From the NCBI GenBank assembly GCA_949295755.1, contig CASFMG010000076.1:1-23716 (forward strand): DNA of 23,716 nucleotides. Reading direction: 5' to 3'. This stretch comes from an uncultured Christensenella sp. (GTDB lineage Bacteria > Bacillota > Clostridia > Christensenellales > UBA1242). Of this stretch, positions 8,572 through 15,762 are shown piece by piece. The translations under genes were made by a program, and so were the position numbers. Positions within the stretch are counted from its first letter, which is position 1. Each line of letters opens with the position of its first letter. A model generated the notes under the pieces. That model searched no databases, was not told where the DNA came from, and saw only the letters and a list, made by a program, of their open reading frames with translations.

Positions 8572-11141
8572 ATAATAACATTATTGAAGAAATGGCAAGC
8601 GAGGCTCTTAAAGATGATTATTTTATTGAATTGTTTACAAAATTAGAAAATAATTTTTTTAATAAAATTGTTTATAAAAATGATGAGTGTAAATTAACTG
8701 ATTTGGAATGTTCTGACTTGCTTTCTTTTGCAGACATTCTTTCATTGTCGTCAATTGATGAAAATAAAAACATATCAATTAAAATAATTAGTTTATTAAA
8801 TGTGTTTTTTAAAGATAATGCACTTTATAATTATTATGCCAAAGGAATTATGTTGCGATTAGGCAATTTCCCCAGCTATGAATTGATATCAAAAAACACT
8901 AACATTATCTGGGCAAAAGAACCTATGGATATTGTTGTTGAAAAAATATTAAAACAATCAAGAAACAAAGACCCAAACAATAACGAAAAAATTTTTACAG
9001 ATTCACAATTTGAGGTGTATAACAATTTAATTAATAAGAATCATTTCAGTTTTTCTGGGCCAACTTCCTTTGGTAAATCGTTTATTTTAAATTCTTTTAT
9101 AAGCCATATTATCAATTCGAATAATAATGGTATTAATATGGCATATATTGTTCCTACCAGAGCTTTAGTTTCTCAAAACATTAAGGTATTGAAGGAAATA
9201 ATAAAGGATAAATGTAATTATATCTTGTTAGAAAGTCCAGATATTCCAGCATGTTTTTTAAATAAAAATAAGAACTTTATTTTTGTTTTTACACCAGAAC
9301 GCTTAGTTGAATATTTATCAAATGAAAATAATCCTACTTTAGGTTATATTTTTGTAGACGAAGCTCAAAAGATGTTGTCTATAGATTCTCGTTCTGCAAT
9401 ATATTATCATGCTTTAAGTATGGCGGAAAGAAAAAGTTGTAAATTATTTTTTTCTTCGCCTAACATTAACAATGCGAATGTTTTTTTGAGTATATTTGAT
9501 AAGTCTGAAGATGAATGTTTACATATAACAGAATCGCCAGTTTGTCAAAATAGATGTTTTATAGATATTGAAAATAAAAAATTACAATATTTTTCTAATG
9601 TAACCGAGCCAAAAGAGTTAGATTATAATTTGCCAGACAATATAGAGGATATTATATCCCAAATATCAAATGAAGGAACTTCAGTTAATAAGAGCATTAT
9701 TTATTGTAATACGATTGAAGATACCATTAATTTTGCATTAAGCTTTTCTAAAAAATGTAAGAGTAAAGATAATGAAAAAATCAATAATGCAATAGAAGTA
9801 ATCAAAGAACACATTCATGAAGATTATTTTTTAATAGATTGTATAAAAAATGGAGTAGCATTTCATTTTGGAAAATTACCACAAAGAATAAGAAATCTTA
9901 TAGAGAATATGTATATTGAAGGTGATATTGATTATTTGTTTTGTACTTCAACATTATTAGAAGGTGTCAACTTGCCTGCTCAAAATATTTACATATTAAG
10001 TAGTAAAATTGGAAACACACGATTAACATCAGTTGACTTTTGGAATTTGGCTGGTAGAGCTGGTCGTTTAGCAAAAGATTTGTATGGAAATGTTTTTTGT
10101 ATTAGATGGGGGAATGTAGATGGTCACTGGAATAAAGATAAAGATATCGAATTGTTAAAGAATAAAAAAGTTGAAGATGTAAAATGCCCGTTATTAACTG
10201 GAGAGGCAAACTTTTATAAAAATGTCAGAGCTTCATTATTAAACAAACCTTTTACTACAAGCAATCCGAGAGCAAAGCAAAGAGAAATTTGGAATTCATT
10301 TGCAAATATTTTAATGATTCAGAACAGTAAGAATGATAGCTCATTATTGAAAGATAAGTTTATAGGAAAAATTCCAGACTCAAGAGATATATTAAATAAA
10401 ATAAAAAAATCCATAACAATCTCATATAAAACTTTAAATAAAAGTCCATTAATTAAGTGGAGATATCAAGAATCCTTATTAAAGTCGGAAAACTTGCCTA
10501 ATATGGAAGAACCTACTTTTAATAATTGTTTAGAATTGTTAAATGTATTTTATGATAAATATAATTGGGAAAAAGAAGAAAGTTTTGGGAATAATCCTTT
10601 AATAAATATGAATCATTTAAATCCTAAATCTTCTTTACAGCATTATGCTTTTATTATGTCTGAATGGATGTCTGGAACTACTATAAATATATTGATTAAG
10701 CGAGCAATAAGAAAGCAAACTGGTGGAAAATTTAGATTAAATTTTAATGAATATGTTATATTTGATCCAGATAATAAAAAACATGTAAATAAATTAATTA
10801 ATAACATAATGGATGAAATAGATAGACTGTTAAGATTTAAAATTAAAAATTATTGTGAAAATTATTTTAATATATTAAGAGAAAAAGGTGTTGAAGGTGT
10901 AAATGACTGGGCAACCTATCTTGAACATGGTTCAAAAAAATATGAATATATTGAGTTACAAAAAATAGGAATTCCTAGACATTTAGTAGAAAGATTTTAC
11001 GTGCAAAATAAAGAATTTTTAGTATTTGATAAAGAAGTTTTAAAAGAAATTGATTTAGAAACAATAAAGAATAAACTTAAAGATTCAACAGTTGTAGAAG
11101 ATATTGAAATATTAAATATTTTAAATGACCTTAACCTATGA
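8568..11141 (+). CDS. hamB: Hachiman defence helicase HamB (superfamily 2)
   Basis: This 857-residue SF2 helicase has Walker A GPTSFGKS at 164-171, motif Ia PTRAL at 196-200, TPERL at 242-246, a Walker B DEAQ at 264-267, and a second RecA domain with TSTLLEGVNLPA around 460-471 and motif VI GRAGR at 496-500. The first 140 residues and the long C-terminal half (about 520-857) have no motif I can name. Helicases of this length, directly behind a DUF1837 gene with overlapping codons, are HamB. In known systems HamB is the ATP-dependent sensor that frees HamA. A strong terminator follows directly, so hamAB is a closed two-gene unit. Confidence 0.87.
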   Translation: MNNNIIEEMASEALKDDYFIELFTKLENNFFNKIVYKNDECKLTDLECSDLLSFADILSLSSIDENKNISIKIISLLNVFFKDNALYNYYAKGIMLRLGNFPSYELISKNTNIIWAKEPMDIVVEKILKQSRNKDPNNNEKIFTDSQFEVYNNLINKNHFSFSGPTSFGKSFILNSFISHIINSNNNGINMAYIVPTRALVSQNIKVLKEIIKDKCNYILLESPDIPACFLNKNKNFIFVFTPERLVEYLSNENNPTLGYIFVDEAQKMLSIDSRSAIYYHALSMAERKSCKLFFSSPNINNANVFLSIFDKSEDECLHITESPVCQNRCFIDIENKKLQYFSNVTEPKELDYNLPDNIEDIISQISNEGTSVNKSIIYCNTIEDTINFALSFSKKCKSKDNEKINNAIEVIKEHIHEDYFLIDCIKNGVAFHFGKLPQRIRNLIENMYIEGDIDYLFCTSTLLEGVNLPAQNIYILSSKIGNTRLTSVDFWNLAGRAGRLAKDLYGNVFCIRWGNVDGHWNKDKDIELLKNKKVEDVKCPLLTGEANFYKNVRASLLNKPFTTSNPRAKQREIWNSFANILMIQNSKNDSSLLKDKFIGKIPDSRDILNKIKKSITISYKTLNKSPLIKWRYQESLLKSENLPNMEEPTFNNCLELLNVFYDKYNWEKEESFGNNPLINMNHLNPKSSLQHYAFIMSEWMSGTTINILIKRAIRKQTGGKFRLNFNEYVIFDPDNKKHVNKLINNIMDEIDRLLRFKIKNYCENYFNILREKGVEGVNDWATYLEHGSKKYEYIELQKIGIPRHLVERFYVQNKEFLVFDKEVLKEIDLETIKNKLKDSTVVEDIEILNILNDLNL

Positions 11142-11142
11142 T

Positions 11143-11175
11143 AAAAAACAGCAAAAATTTAATTTGCTGTTTTTT
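11143..11175 (+). terminator. Terminator of hamAB
   Basis: AAAAAACAGCAAA (11143-11155), loop AATTTAA, TTTGCTGTTTTTT (11163-11175): a 13-bp stem with a T-tract, two bases after the hamB stop codon. Confidence 0.92.
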
Positions 11176-11178
11176 TCT

Positions 11179-11218
11179 TTTGTAAATTAATACAAATTTT
11201 AAAAGTGTATGTTATAAT
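11179..11218 (+). promoter_or_regulatory. Promoter of the methyltransferase-endonuclease operon, with a palindrome upstream
   Basis: A consensus -10 TATAAT at 11213-11218 lies 24 bases before the ATG at 11243, with GGAG at 11233-11236. Upstream, TTTGTA (11179-11184) and TACAAA (11191-11196) form an inverted repeat spanning the expected -35 region, where no good -35 hexamer is seen. A palindrome at this place is a plausible operator; I see no controller gene next to it. Confidence 0.5.
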
Positions 11219-11242
11219 AGTTGTATATTATAGGAGAAGCTG

Positions 11243-12214
11243 ATGATAAAGACATTTTTTGATTTTTGTTCGGGTATTGGTGCAGGTCGGCTTGGATTAG
11301 AAAGATGTGGACTAAAATGTGTTGGTCATTCTGATACAAGCAGATTAGCCGATTGTTCTTATAGGTTATTACACCAAACGGAAGATAAAAATTATGGCAA
11401 TTTGAAAAAATTAGGCCAAGATAACTTACCTGATTTTGATTTGTTAATTGCTGGTTTTCCTTGTCAGACCTTTTCTGTTATTGGTAGACAGGCCGGATTT
11501 AGTGATGATAGAGGCCAAATAATATTTCATCTTTCAAGAATATTAAGAGAAAAAAGGCCAAAGTGTTTTATTTTAGAAAACGTGAAAGGTTTGGTTAGAC
11601 ACGATAATGGACAAACAATAAAAAAAATAATTGAAGAATTAGAAGAATCTGGTTATTCTACAACATATAAAGTTATTACAAGCTTAAATTGTGGAGTTCC
11701 ACAAATGAGACAAAGAGTTTATTTTGTTGGAATAAGAAAAGATAAAGTTAATAATACTAGTGATTTTGTTTGGCCTGAAGATATGCCAATGCCGAAACTT
11801 GAAGATTATCTTATTGATAGAGTTCCAATTTCTACCTTGAATTTAGATATATTAAAAAGATATTTAGTTAATCCAACTAACGCAGGCAAATATACGGTTG
11901 AAGATTTGAGTAAGATGAATGGTAAAGTGTTGGATACAAGAATGAATGACTTAAGAATATATGATGGTAAAGTTCCAACATTAAGAGCTCAAAGAGATGG
12001 TATATATTATGTGTTTGATAATAAAATATATCAACTAACAGGATATGAAGCTTTAATGTTGCAAGGATTTCCAAAAGACTATGCTGATAGAGTAAAAGAA
12101 GAAGTAAATGATAGACATCTTTTAATGCAAGCTGGGAATGCTATGACGGTTAATGTAATTGAAATGCTAGGAAATTGTGTTATTCAATATTTAAAAACAA
12201 AGGAGAACAAATAA
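11243..12214 (+). CDS. DNA (cytosine-5) methyltransferase (first of two)
   Basis: This 323-residue protein has C5-methyltransferase motifs in order: I FDFCSGIGAGRLGLE (6-20), IV GFPCQTF (71-77; catalytic C74), VI LENVKG (111-116), VIII Q-M-R-Q-R-V-Y (154-160), IX near TLRAQR, and X QAGNAMTVNVIEM near the end. Length is normal for a type II monospecific enzyme. The target-recognition region (about 170-260) is unlike that of the second methyltransferase in this locus. The final TAA overlaps the ATG of the HhaI-like endonuclease gene (TAATG), so it is coupled to the endonuclease. It may protect the same site by a second route or add another specificity; sequence alone does not say. Confidence 0.93.
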   Translation: MIKTFFDFCSGIGAGRLGLERCGLKCVGHSDTSRLADCSYRLLHQTEDKNYGNLKKLGQDNLPDFDLLIAGFPCQTFSVIGRQAGFSDDRGQIIFHLSRILREKRPKCFILENVKGLVRHDNGQTIKKIIEELEESGYSTTYKVITSLNCGVPQMRQRVYFVGIRKDKVNNTSDFVWPEDMPMPKLEDYLIDRVPISTLNLDILKRYLVNPTNAGKYTVEDLSKMNGKVLDTRMNDLRIYDGKVPTLRAQRDGIYYVFDNKIYQLTGYEALMLQGFPKDYADRVKEEVNDRHLLMQAGNAMTVNVIEMLGNCVIQYLKTKENK

Positions 12215-13005
12215 TGAGTACTTGGGAACAATTTGAAATAGATTGTACAAGATTTTTAATGGAACAATTTGGTGAATATGCGACATTTATTCATCAAGGC
12301 AGAAGTGATTCAACTGTGCCTGATATAAAAGTTACAACAAAGAAAAATAAACAATTTTATATTGAAGCGAAACATTCTCCAGCTCAATGTGGTCAGTTTG
12401 TCTTATTGCCTAATGTCGAAACAAGACAGTTTGAATATAGTAGATTAAATTCAACAGAAATAAATGAGTTTTCTCAAGTTATTGTTGACTACATGAATAA
12501 TAATTTTGAAGAATTCAAAGAGGCAGGAACTGCTGGTAAAAATATTGAATTTGATAATTGTCAAAATGTTTTTAACAATTGGATTATAAAAACATACAAA
12601 GACAAAGGTGTCAAATTTTTTATAACAAACAATAATGTAATACTTCCAATAGAAGAGTTTGCAGAATATTTTAATGTTTCTGCAAAATACAGAATAAAAA
12701 GAAGTGGCTCTAGTTCGGTGGGAAGTGGAAATGTTGATAAAGTTACAGAGTATCTTAAATCAACGTTTTCTAATATCGAACTAACAACCACTTATGATAA
12801 AGTTTTTATTTATACTAATGATAATTTGCATAATCAACGTTTTATTATAGGTAGAAATGAATTTATGATTTCAAAACGTGAAAATAATTTTGAAGTGCGT
12901 AAATTATCAGATACTTTTAATGCAAATGTAATTTTTTCTATAGAACTCAAAACAAATAAGGAAGGAATATCAATAGCTGACTTTATATTTATTTTAGTTA
13001 ATTAG
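12214..13005 (+). CDS. Type II restriction endonuclease, HhaI-like (predicted site GCGC)
   Basis: The start is the ATG overlapping the upstream stop codon, with AGGAG at 12201-12205, giving 263 residues; a longer in-frame extension upstream lies inside the methyltransferase gene and is unlikely. The N-terminal PD-(D/E)xK core is seen as SDSTVPDI (31-38) and IEAK (50-53), then QCGQFVLLPN (58-67). From memory R.HhaI shares SDST, IEAK, QCGQFVL-x-PN, a YFNVS-x2-YRIK-x-SGS segment and FNANVIFSI-x-LK, and it has nearly the same length, so this is very likely an HhaI isoschizomer. It would cut unmethylated GCGC in foreign DNA. The gene converges on, and overlaps by 8 bp, the 105-aa minus-strand gene. 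Confidence 0.85.
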   Translation: MSTWEQFEIDCTRFLMEQFGEYATFIHQGRSDSTVPDIKVTTKKNKQFYIEAKHSPAQCGQFVLLPNVETRQFEYSRLNSTEINEFSQVIVDYMNNNFEEFKEAGTAGKNIEFDNCQNVFNNWIIKTYKDKGVKFFITNNNVILPIEEFAEYFNVSAKYRIKRSGSSSVGSGNVDKVTEYLKSTFSNIELTTTYDKVFIYTNDNLHNQRFIIGRNEFMISKRENNFEVRKLSDTFNANVIFSIELKTNKEGISIADFIFILVN

Positions 13006-13315
13006 AAGTTAAAAATTCTAAATACTTATTAACTGCATATTTATATGTGGCAATATGGTATTTACCAATAGGCAAGTTTCCAATGTGGCGACTTGCCATT
13101 TTTTTATTTTGACCACTTTTATTAAATAATTCTAATAATGATATACACTTATCTTTTTCATACTCTTCATCTAAATCACAGTCTTCTAATGAATGTTCAA
13201 GGCGTTTTAATCTTGAAATATAATCACTGCATAATTTTTTTGGAGTATTATTGCTTGTTAACCAATTATGAAAATCTAATTCTCTCATCTTATACTCCAA
13301 CCAATCTTTTACCAA
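12998..13315 (-). CDS. Small helical protein coupled to the M.HhaI-like methyltransferase, function unknown
   Basis: This 105-residue protein starts inside the last 26 bp of the methyltransferase gene (13290-14270) and is read in another frame, which suggests translational coupling. It is predicted to be helical and charged: a DYISRLKRLE helix near residues 31-40, an acidic stretch DLDEEYEKDK near 46-56, and a C-terminal YKYAVNKYLEFL helix. The pattern resembles the helical N-terminal (SAM-like) modules found in some restriction proteins and recombinases, but no catalytic motif is visible. It may be a regulator, an accessory specificity factor, or the leftover N-terminus of a larger enzyme. 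It overlaps the endonuclease gene tail-to-tail by 8 bp. Confidence 0.65.
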   Translation of the reverse strand: MVKDWLEYKMRELDFHNWLTSNNTPKKLCSDYISRLKRLEHSLEDCDLDEEYEKDKCISLLELFNKSGQNKKMASRHIGNLPIGKYHIATYKYAVNKYLEFLTSN

Positions 13316-14270
13316 TTTCTATTCCAATATATTGAAGAACATCTACAACAACTGAATTGCCAAACTGTTTATAAGCTTGATTTTTATTTTTAGCCATAAT
13401 GTAGGTGTCTGGGAATCCCATTAGACGAGCACATTCTCTCTGGTGTAGTCTTCTTGGTTTTCCATTTATAAGATAGCCGCCTGTTTTTGCAAAAACACCA
13501 CCACCATTAGCAGACAATGTAATGGCAATTCCTTTTGTGCTGTAGATTCTTTCGCCTTGTCCACCTTTATTTACAATACCTAGACGAATAGATTTGTTGC
13601 TAGTTTTATTATCTGTTTCATTGTTATAGTAAGTGTCTGGCCTATCTACATAGAGATTAGAAACAAGCTTCTCATCATTTAATAAGAAATCTTCAACATG
13701 TTTTTGTAGTGCAAAAGCTTTTGGGAAAGAAAATTCTTTTACATCTAAATCTTTTCTAAAACAAACCATATATATTCTTTCTCTTTTTTGTGGAATACCA
13801 TAATCAGTTGCATTTAGAACTTTATAATTGAATGTATATCCTAATTCTTCCATAGTAGCCTTAACAACTTCTAATGTTTTCCCGTTGTCGTGTGTTGCGA
13901 AATTTTTAACGTTTTCCATAAATACAACTTTTGGTTTTTTAGCTTTTACTATTCGTGCAACATCAAAAAACAGGGTTCCACGACTATCTTCAAAACCACG
14001 TTGTTTTCCACTAATTGAAAAAGCCTGACATGGGAAACCTGCACATAAGATATCATGCTTTGGAATTTGATTTTCATCAACTTTAGTTATATCACCATCT
14101 GGTATTTCTCCAAAATTTTCACAGTAAACTTCTTGTGCAAACTTATCCCATTCACTCGAATAAACGCACTTTGCACCTAATGATTCCAATGCTAATCTAA
14201 ATCCACCCAAACCGGCAAATAAATCAATAAATGTATAATTTTTCAGCATTTGATTTTCAATTTTAATCAT
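13290..14270 (-). CDS. DNA (cytosine-5) methyltransferase, M.HhaI-like (predicted site GCGC)
   Basis: This 326-residue protein is a close relative of M.HhaI (327 residues, from memory). It shares FIDLFAGLGGFRLALES (14-30), CAGFPCQAFSISGKQ (76-90; catalytic C81), MENVKNFA (118-125), IPQKRERIYM (159-168), and a target-recognition loop with KGGQGERIYST (235-245) and GIAITLSA (247-254). Catalytic and flipping-loop residue numbers match M.HhaI (C81, E119, R163, R165). The DNA-contacting Q and R of GGQGER are present (Q238, R241); the following Tyr of M.HhaI appears as N255. It should protect GCGC by methylating the first C. It faces the HhaI-like endonuclease convergently, with a 105-aa gene between. 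Its promoter contains two GCGC sites. Confidence 0.95.
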   Translation of the reverse strand: MIKIENQMLKNYTFIDLFAGLGGFRLALESLGAKCVYSSEWDKFAQEVYCENFGEIPDGDITKVDENQIPKHDILCAGFPCQAFSISGKQRGFEDSRGTLFFDVARIVKAKKPKVVFMENVKNFATHDNGKTLEVVKATMEELGYTFNYKVLNATDYGIPQKRERIYMVCFRKDLDVKEFSFPKAFALQKHVEDFLLNDEKLVSNLYVDRPDTYYNNETDNKTSNKSIRLGIVNKGGQGERIYSTKGIAITLSANGGGVFAKTGGYLINGKPRRLHQRECARLMGFPDTYIMAKNKNQAYKQFGNSVVVDVLQYIGIEIGKRLVGV

Positions 14271-14291
14271 AGTCTATCCTTTAATGCCAAA

Positions 14292-14321
14292 ATTATAGCG
14301 CATAGCGCTAAAATATGTCAA
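14292..14321 (-). promoter_or_regulatory. M.HhaI-like gene promoter with two GCGC sites in the spacer
   Basis: On the minus strand, a perfect -35 TTGACA (14321-14316) and a perfect -10 TATAAT (14297-14292) are separated by 18 bases. The spacer carries GCGC at 14305-14308 and at 14298-14301; the second touches the -10 box. Together they form the inverted repeat TAGCGC-TAT-GCGCTA (14309-14295). Because the gene product is predicted to methylate GCGC, the promoter is placed to sense methylation of its own target. Confidence 0.85.
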
Positions 14322-14390
14322 TTTATTTTATATAAACAAAGTAGGTTCAATAGTATTAAACTCGGTTTTTTATTTTGTTGAGAAATTTTT

Positions 14391-14800
14391 GTCGCGTGTT
14401 CAAATGGTGAACACGCGATATTTTTATAATTAGTTGAAAAAGTTTAAAAATATTTTTCGCTGGTTCAAATGGTGAACCAGCGGAAGTTTTAGAATTAAGT
14501 TAGAAAAATCAAAAAAGTTTTCTCGCTGTATCAAATGGTGATACAGCGACAGTTGTAAAATTCTAATGAAAAATCAAAAAACTTTTTTCGCTGCATACAA
14601 TGGGTGTGCTGCGAGAATTGTAAGATTAATAGAAAATATTTTTCCGTTTGACCAAACGGTGGTCAAGCGACAATGCAATAATAGAGATGAAAGGATAAAA
14701 ATTTTTTCGCATGGAAGAATGTGGTAAATGTGACTTTGTTAAAATTTGCTTGAAAAAGTTGAAAAATATTTCCCGCAGGGACAAATGGTGTCCTCGCGAG
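14391..14800. repeat. Tandem array of seven 25-bp hairpins with conserved AATGG loop and covarying stems
   Basis: The units start at 14393, 14458, 14524, 14589, 14645, 14708 and 14774, giving spacings of 65, 66, 65, 56, 63 and 66. Each is a 10-base arm, a 5-base loop and a 10-base arm. Loops: AATGG in units 1-4 and 7, AACGG in 5, AATGT in 6. First arms: CGCGTGTTCA, CGCTGGTTCA, CGCTGTATCA, CGCTGCATAC, CGTTTGACCA, CGCATGGAAG, CGCAGGGACA. Units 1-3 pair perfectly, unit 5 pairs with one G-T, units 4 and 7 have one mismatch plus a G-T, and unit 6 is decayed. Spacers are AT-rich and similar to each other, often with a run of A, then T, then the CGC. The array fills the 615-bp gap between the methyltransferase promoter and the RHH-like gene. 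No long open frame fits. Confidence 0.9.
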
Positions 14801-14820
14801 AATGGTAAATTCATTTTAAA

Positions 14821-14838
14821 AGGAGGTGTGAAATGTAA
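14821..14838 (+). promoter_or_regulatory. Strong ribosome binding site followed by a start-stop (ATG-TAA) codon pair
   Basis: AGGAGG (14821-14826), then after 6 bases ATG (14833-14835) directly followed by TAA (14836-14838). A GTG at 14828 in another frame would give a lysine-rich 18-codon leader ending just before the RHH-like gene, but it is too close to the Shine-Dalgarno sequence. This sits about 50 bases upstream of the gene's own AAAAGGAG/ATG. Confidence 0.4.
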
Positions 14839-14885
14839 AATTAAAACTAAAAACATAAACAAACAAAAATTAAAAGGAGAATAAA

Positions 14886-15368
14886 ATGAAAAAGATTGAT
14901 ACGAGCAAACTTATGGAAGTAAAGCTTAGGATTTATAGTTATGGAACAATTGAAAGGTTGAGTAAATGTTTTGAAAAGCACAGGACCGATTTTAGAAACA
15001 AAAATGAATTTCTTGTTTATGTTATTACAAATGGTTTGGATATTTTAGAATTGCAAGATGAAAATTTTAAAGATTACTATCAAAAAATGGAGAGCATATC
15101 AGAAAAGATAACTCACTTTGAAAATCATTTGTCAGTTAAAGAAGATATGTATATTCAAGATTTGAAAATGATAAATGTTCAACAAATATTTATAGAAAAA
15201 TTATTGTCAAGAATATATAATTTGGTTCTTGCTCATGATAATGAAAGAACATTGCAAGCAACATATGTTGAGGCTGGGATGTATGACAGATTGCCCGAAG
15301 GATTGCAGGAACTAAAAAATGAATATTTAAGGGCAATTGGGATAGAAGAAGATAAAAATAGTGACTGA
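14886..15368 (+). CDS. Ribbon-helix-helix-like DNA-binding protein with coiled-coil tail, possible relaxosome accessory
   Basis: This 160-residue protein begins VKLRIYSYGTIERL (12-25), then a loop and FRNKNEFLVYVITNGLDIL (36-54). This strand-helix-turn-helix pattern looks like a ribbon-helix-helix domain of the CopG/MobC type, which binds DNA as a dimer on inverted repeats. Residues about 60-125 are helical and likely coiled-coil; the C-terminus is acidic (IEEDKNSD). AAAAGGAG precedes the ATG. It lies between the hairpin array and an oriT-like site, so it could bind either one. It has no ToxN-like or nuclease motif. The family assignment is my inference from the pattern. Confidence 0.6.
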   Translation: MKKIDTSKLMEVKLRIYSYGTIERLSKCFEKHRTDFRNKNEFLVYVITNGLDILELQDENFKDYYQKMESISEKITHFENHLSVKEDMYIQDLKMINVQQIFIEKLLSRIYNLVLAHDNERTLQATYVEAGMYDRLPEGLQELKNEYLRAIGIEEDKNSD

Positions 15369-15388
15369 AATAGATAAATTTATTAGAA

Positions 15389-15505
15389 GCAGGATAAGGA
15401 ATGGGGATATTTTGAAAAATTATGCTCGTTTTTGCTAGTAAAATAAAGCATTTTACTGGGACAAAATAAAAACTCGCAGAATCAAAATTGACCCATTCCC
15501 CTTAT
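15389..15505 (-). other. Candidate origin of transfer (oriT) with IncP-type nick motif
   Basis: On the minus strand this reads: arm ATAAGGGGAATGGG (15505-15492), an internal hairpin AGTAAAAT / ATTTTACT (15457-15450 and 15444-15437) with a 5-base loop, the returning arm CCCCATTCCTTAT (15406-15394), then ATCCTGC (15395-15389). The outer arms pair imperfectly, with a two-base length difference. YATCCTG|Y is the nick consensus of the RP4/IncP and VirD2 relaxase group, and a nick placed just 3' of an inverted repeat is the usual layout. No relaxase is encoded nearby, so transfer would need one in trans. It lies in a 199-bp gap behind the RHH-like gene. Confidence 0.55.
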
Positions 15506-15567
15506 GCGACAAACGTGATGCCCGTTTTCGTTATTTATTAAGAATTTAACAAACAAAAGGAGTAAAA

Positions 15568-15762
15568 ATGAAGAAAATAAAATATGCAAAAAATATACAA
15601 AGCATAAATCTTAAAACAAATAAAGAAAGAAAAGGACAAGCCAAATTCTATCCGTCAGTAACCAAAAGTGTTGGCGAAACTTTAAGTAATTATTTAATTG
15701 ATTACATTAAAAAAGGTGGAGATATAAATAATCTCACACCAGATAATGTATTTAAAAAATAA
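15568..15762 (+). CDS. Small basic protein of the mobile element, function unknown
   Basis: This 64-residue, lysine-rich protein has a very good ribosome binding site (AAAAGGAG, 5 bases before ATG). Its first third is basic and likely unstructured; a central helix VGETLSNYLIDYIKKGG (residues about 35-51) is followed by NNLTPDNVFKK. The stop codon at 15760-15762 directly abuts the stop of the convergent 245-aa gene. It follows the oriT-like site and the RHH-like gene in the same direction, which would fit a small relaxosome or plasmid-type accessory protein. No recognisable motif supports a firmer call. Confidence 0.6.
   Translation: MKKIKYAKNIQSINLKTNKERKGQAKFYPSVTKSVGETLSNYLIDYIKKGGDINNLTPDNVFKK

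Noticed and set aside
14391..14800. Hairpin array as a CRISPR array
   Set aside because: The repeats are variable and palindromic, the spacers resemble one another instead of being unique, and no cas gene is present.
14391..14800. Hairpins as integron attC sites or as terminators
   Set aside because: No cassettes lie between them and there is no integron integrase; the hairpins are not followed by T-runs.
14626..14862. Minus-strand 78-codon frame across the array
   Set aside because: It is made of the repeats themselves, has no ribosome binding site, and no plausible protein character.
14391..15368. Array plus 160-aa gene as a type III (ToxIN-like) toxin-antitoxin locus
   Set aside because: The position fits, but the protein shows no ToxN/AbiQ motifs and looks like an RHH/coiled-coil DNA-binding protein; no terminator separates array and gene.
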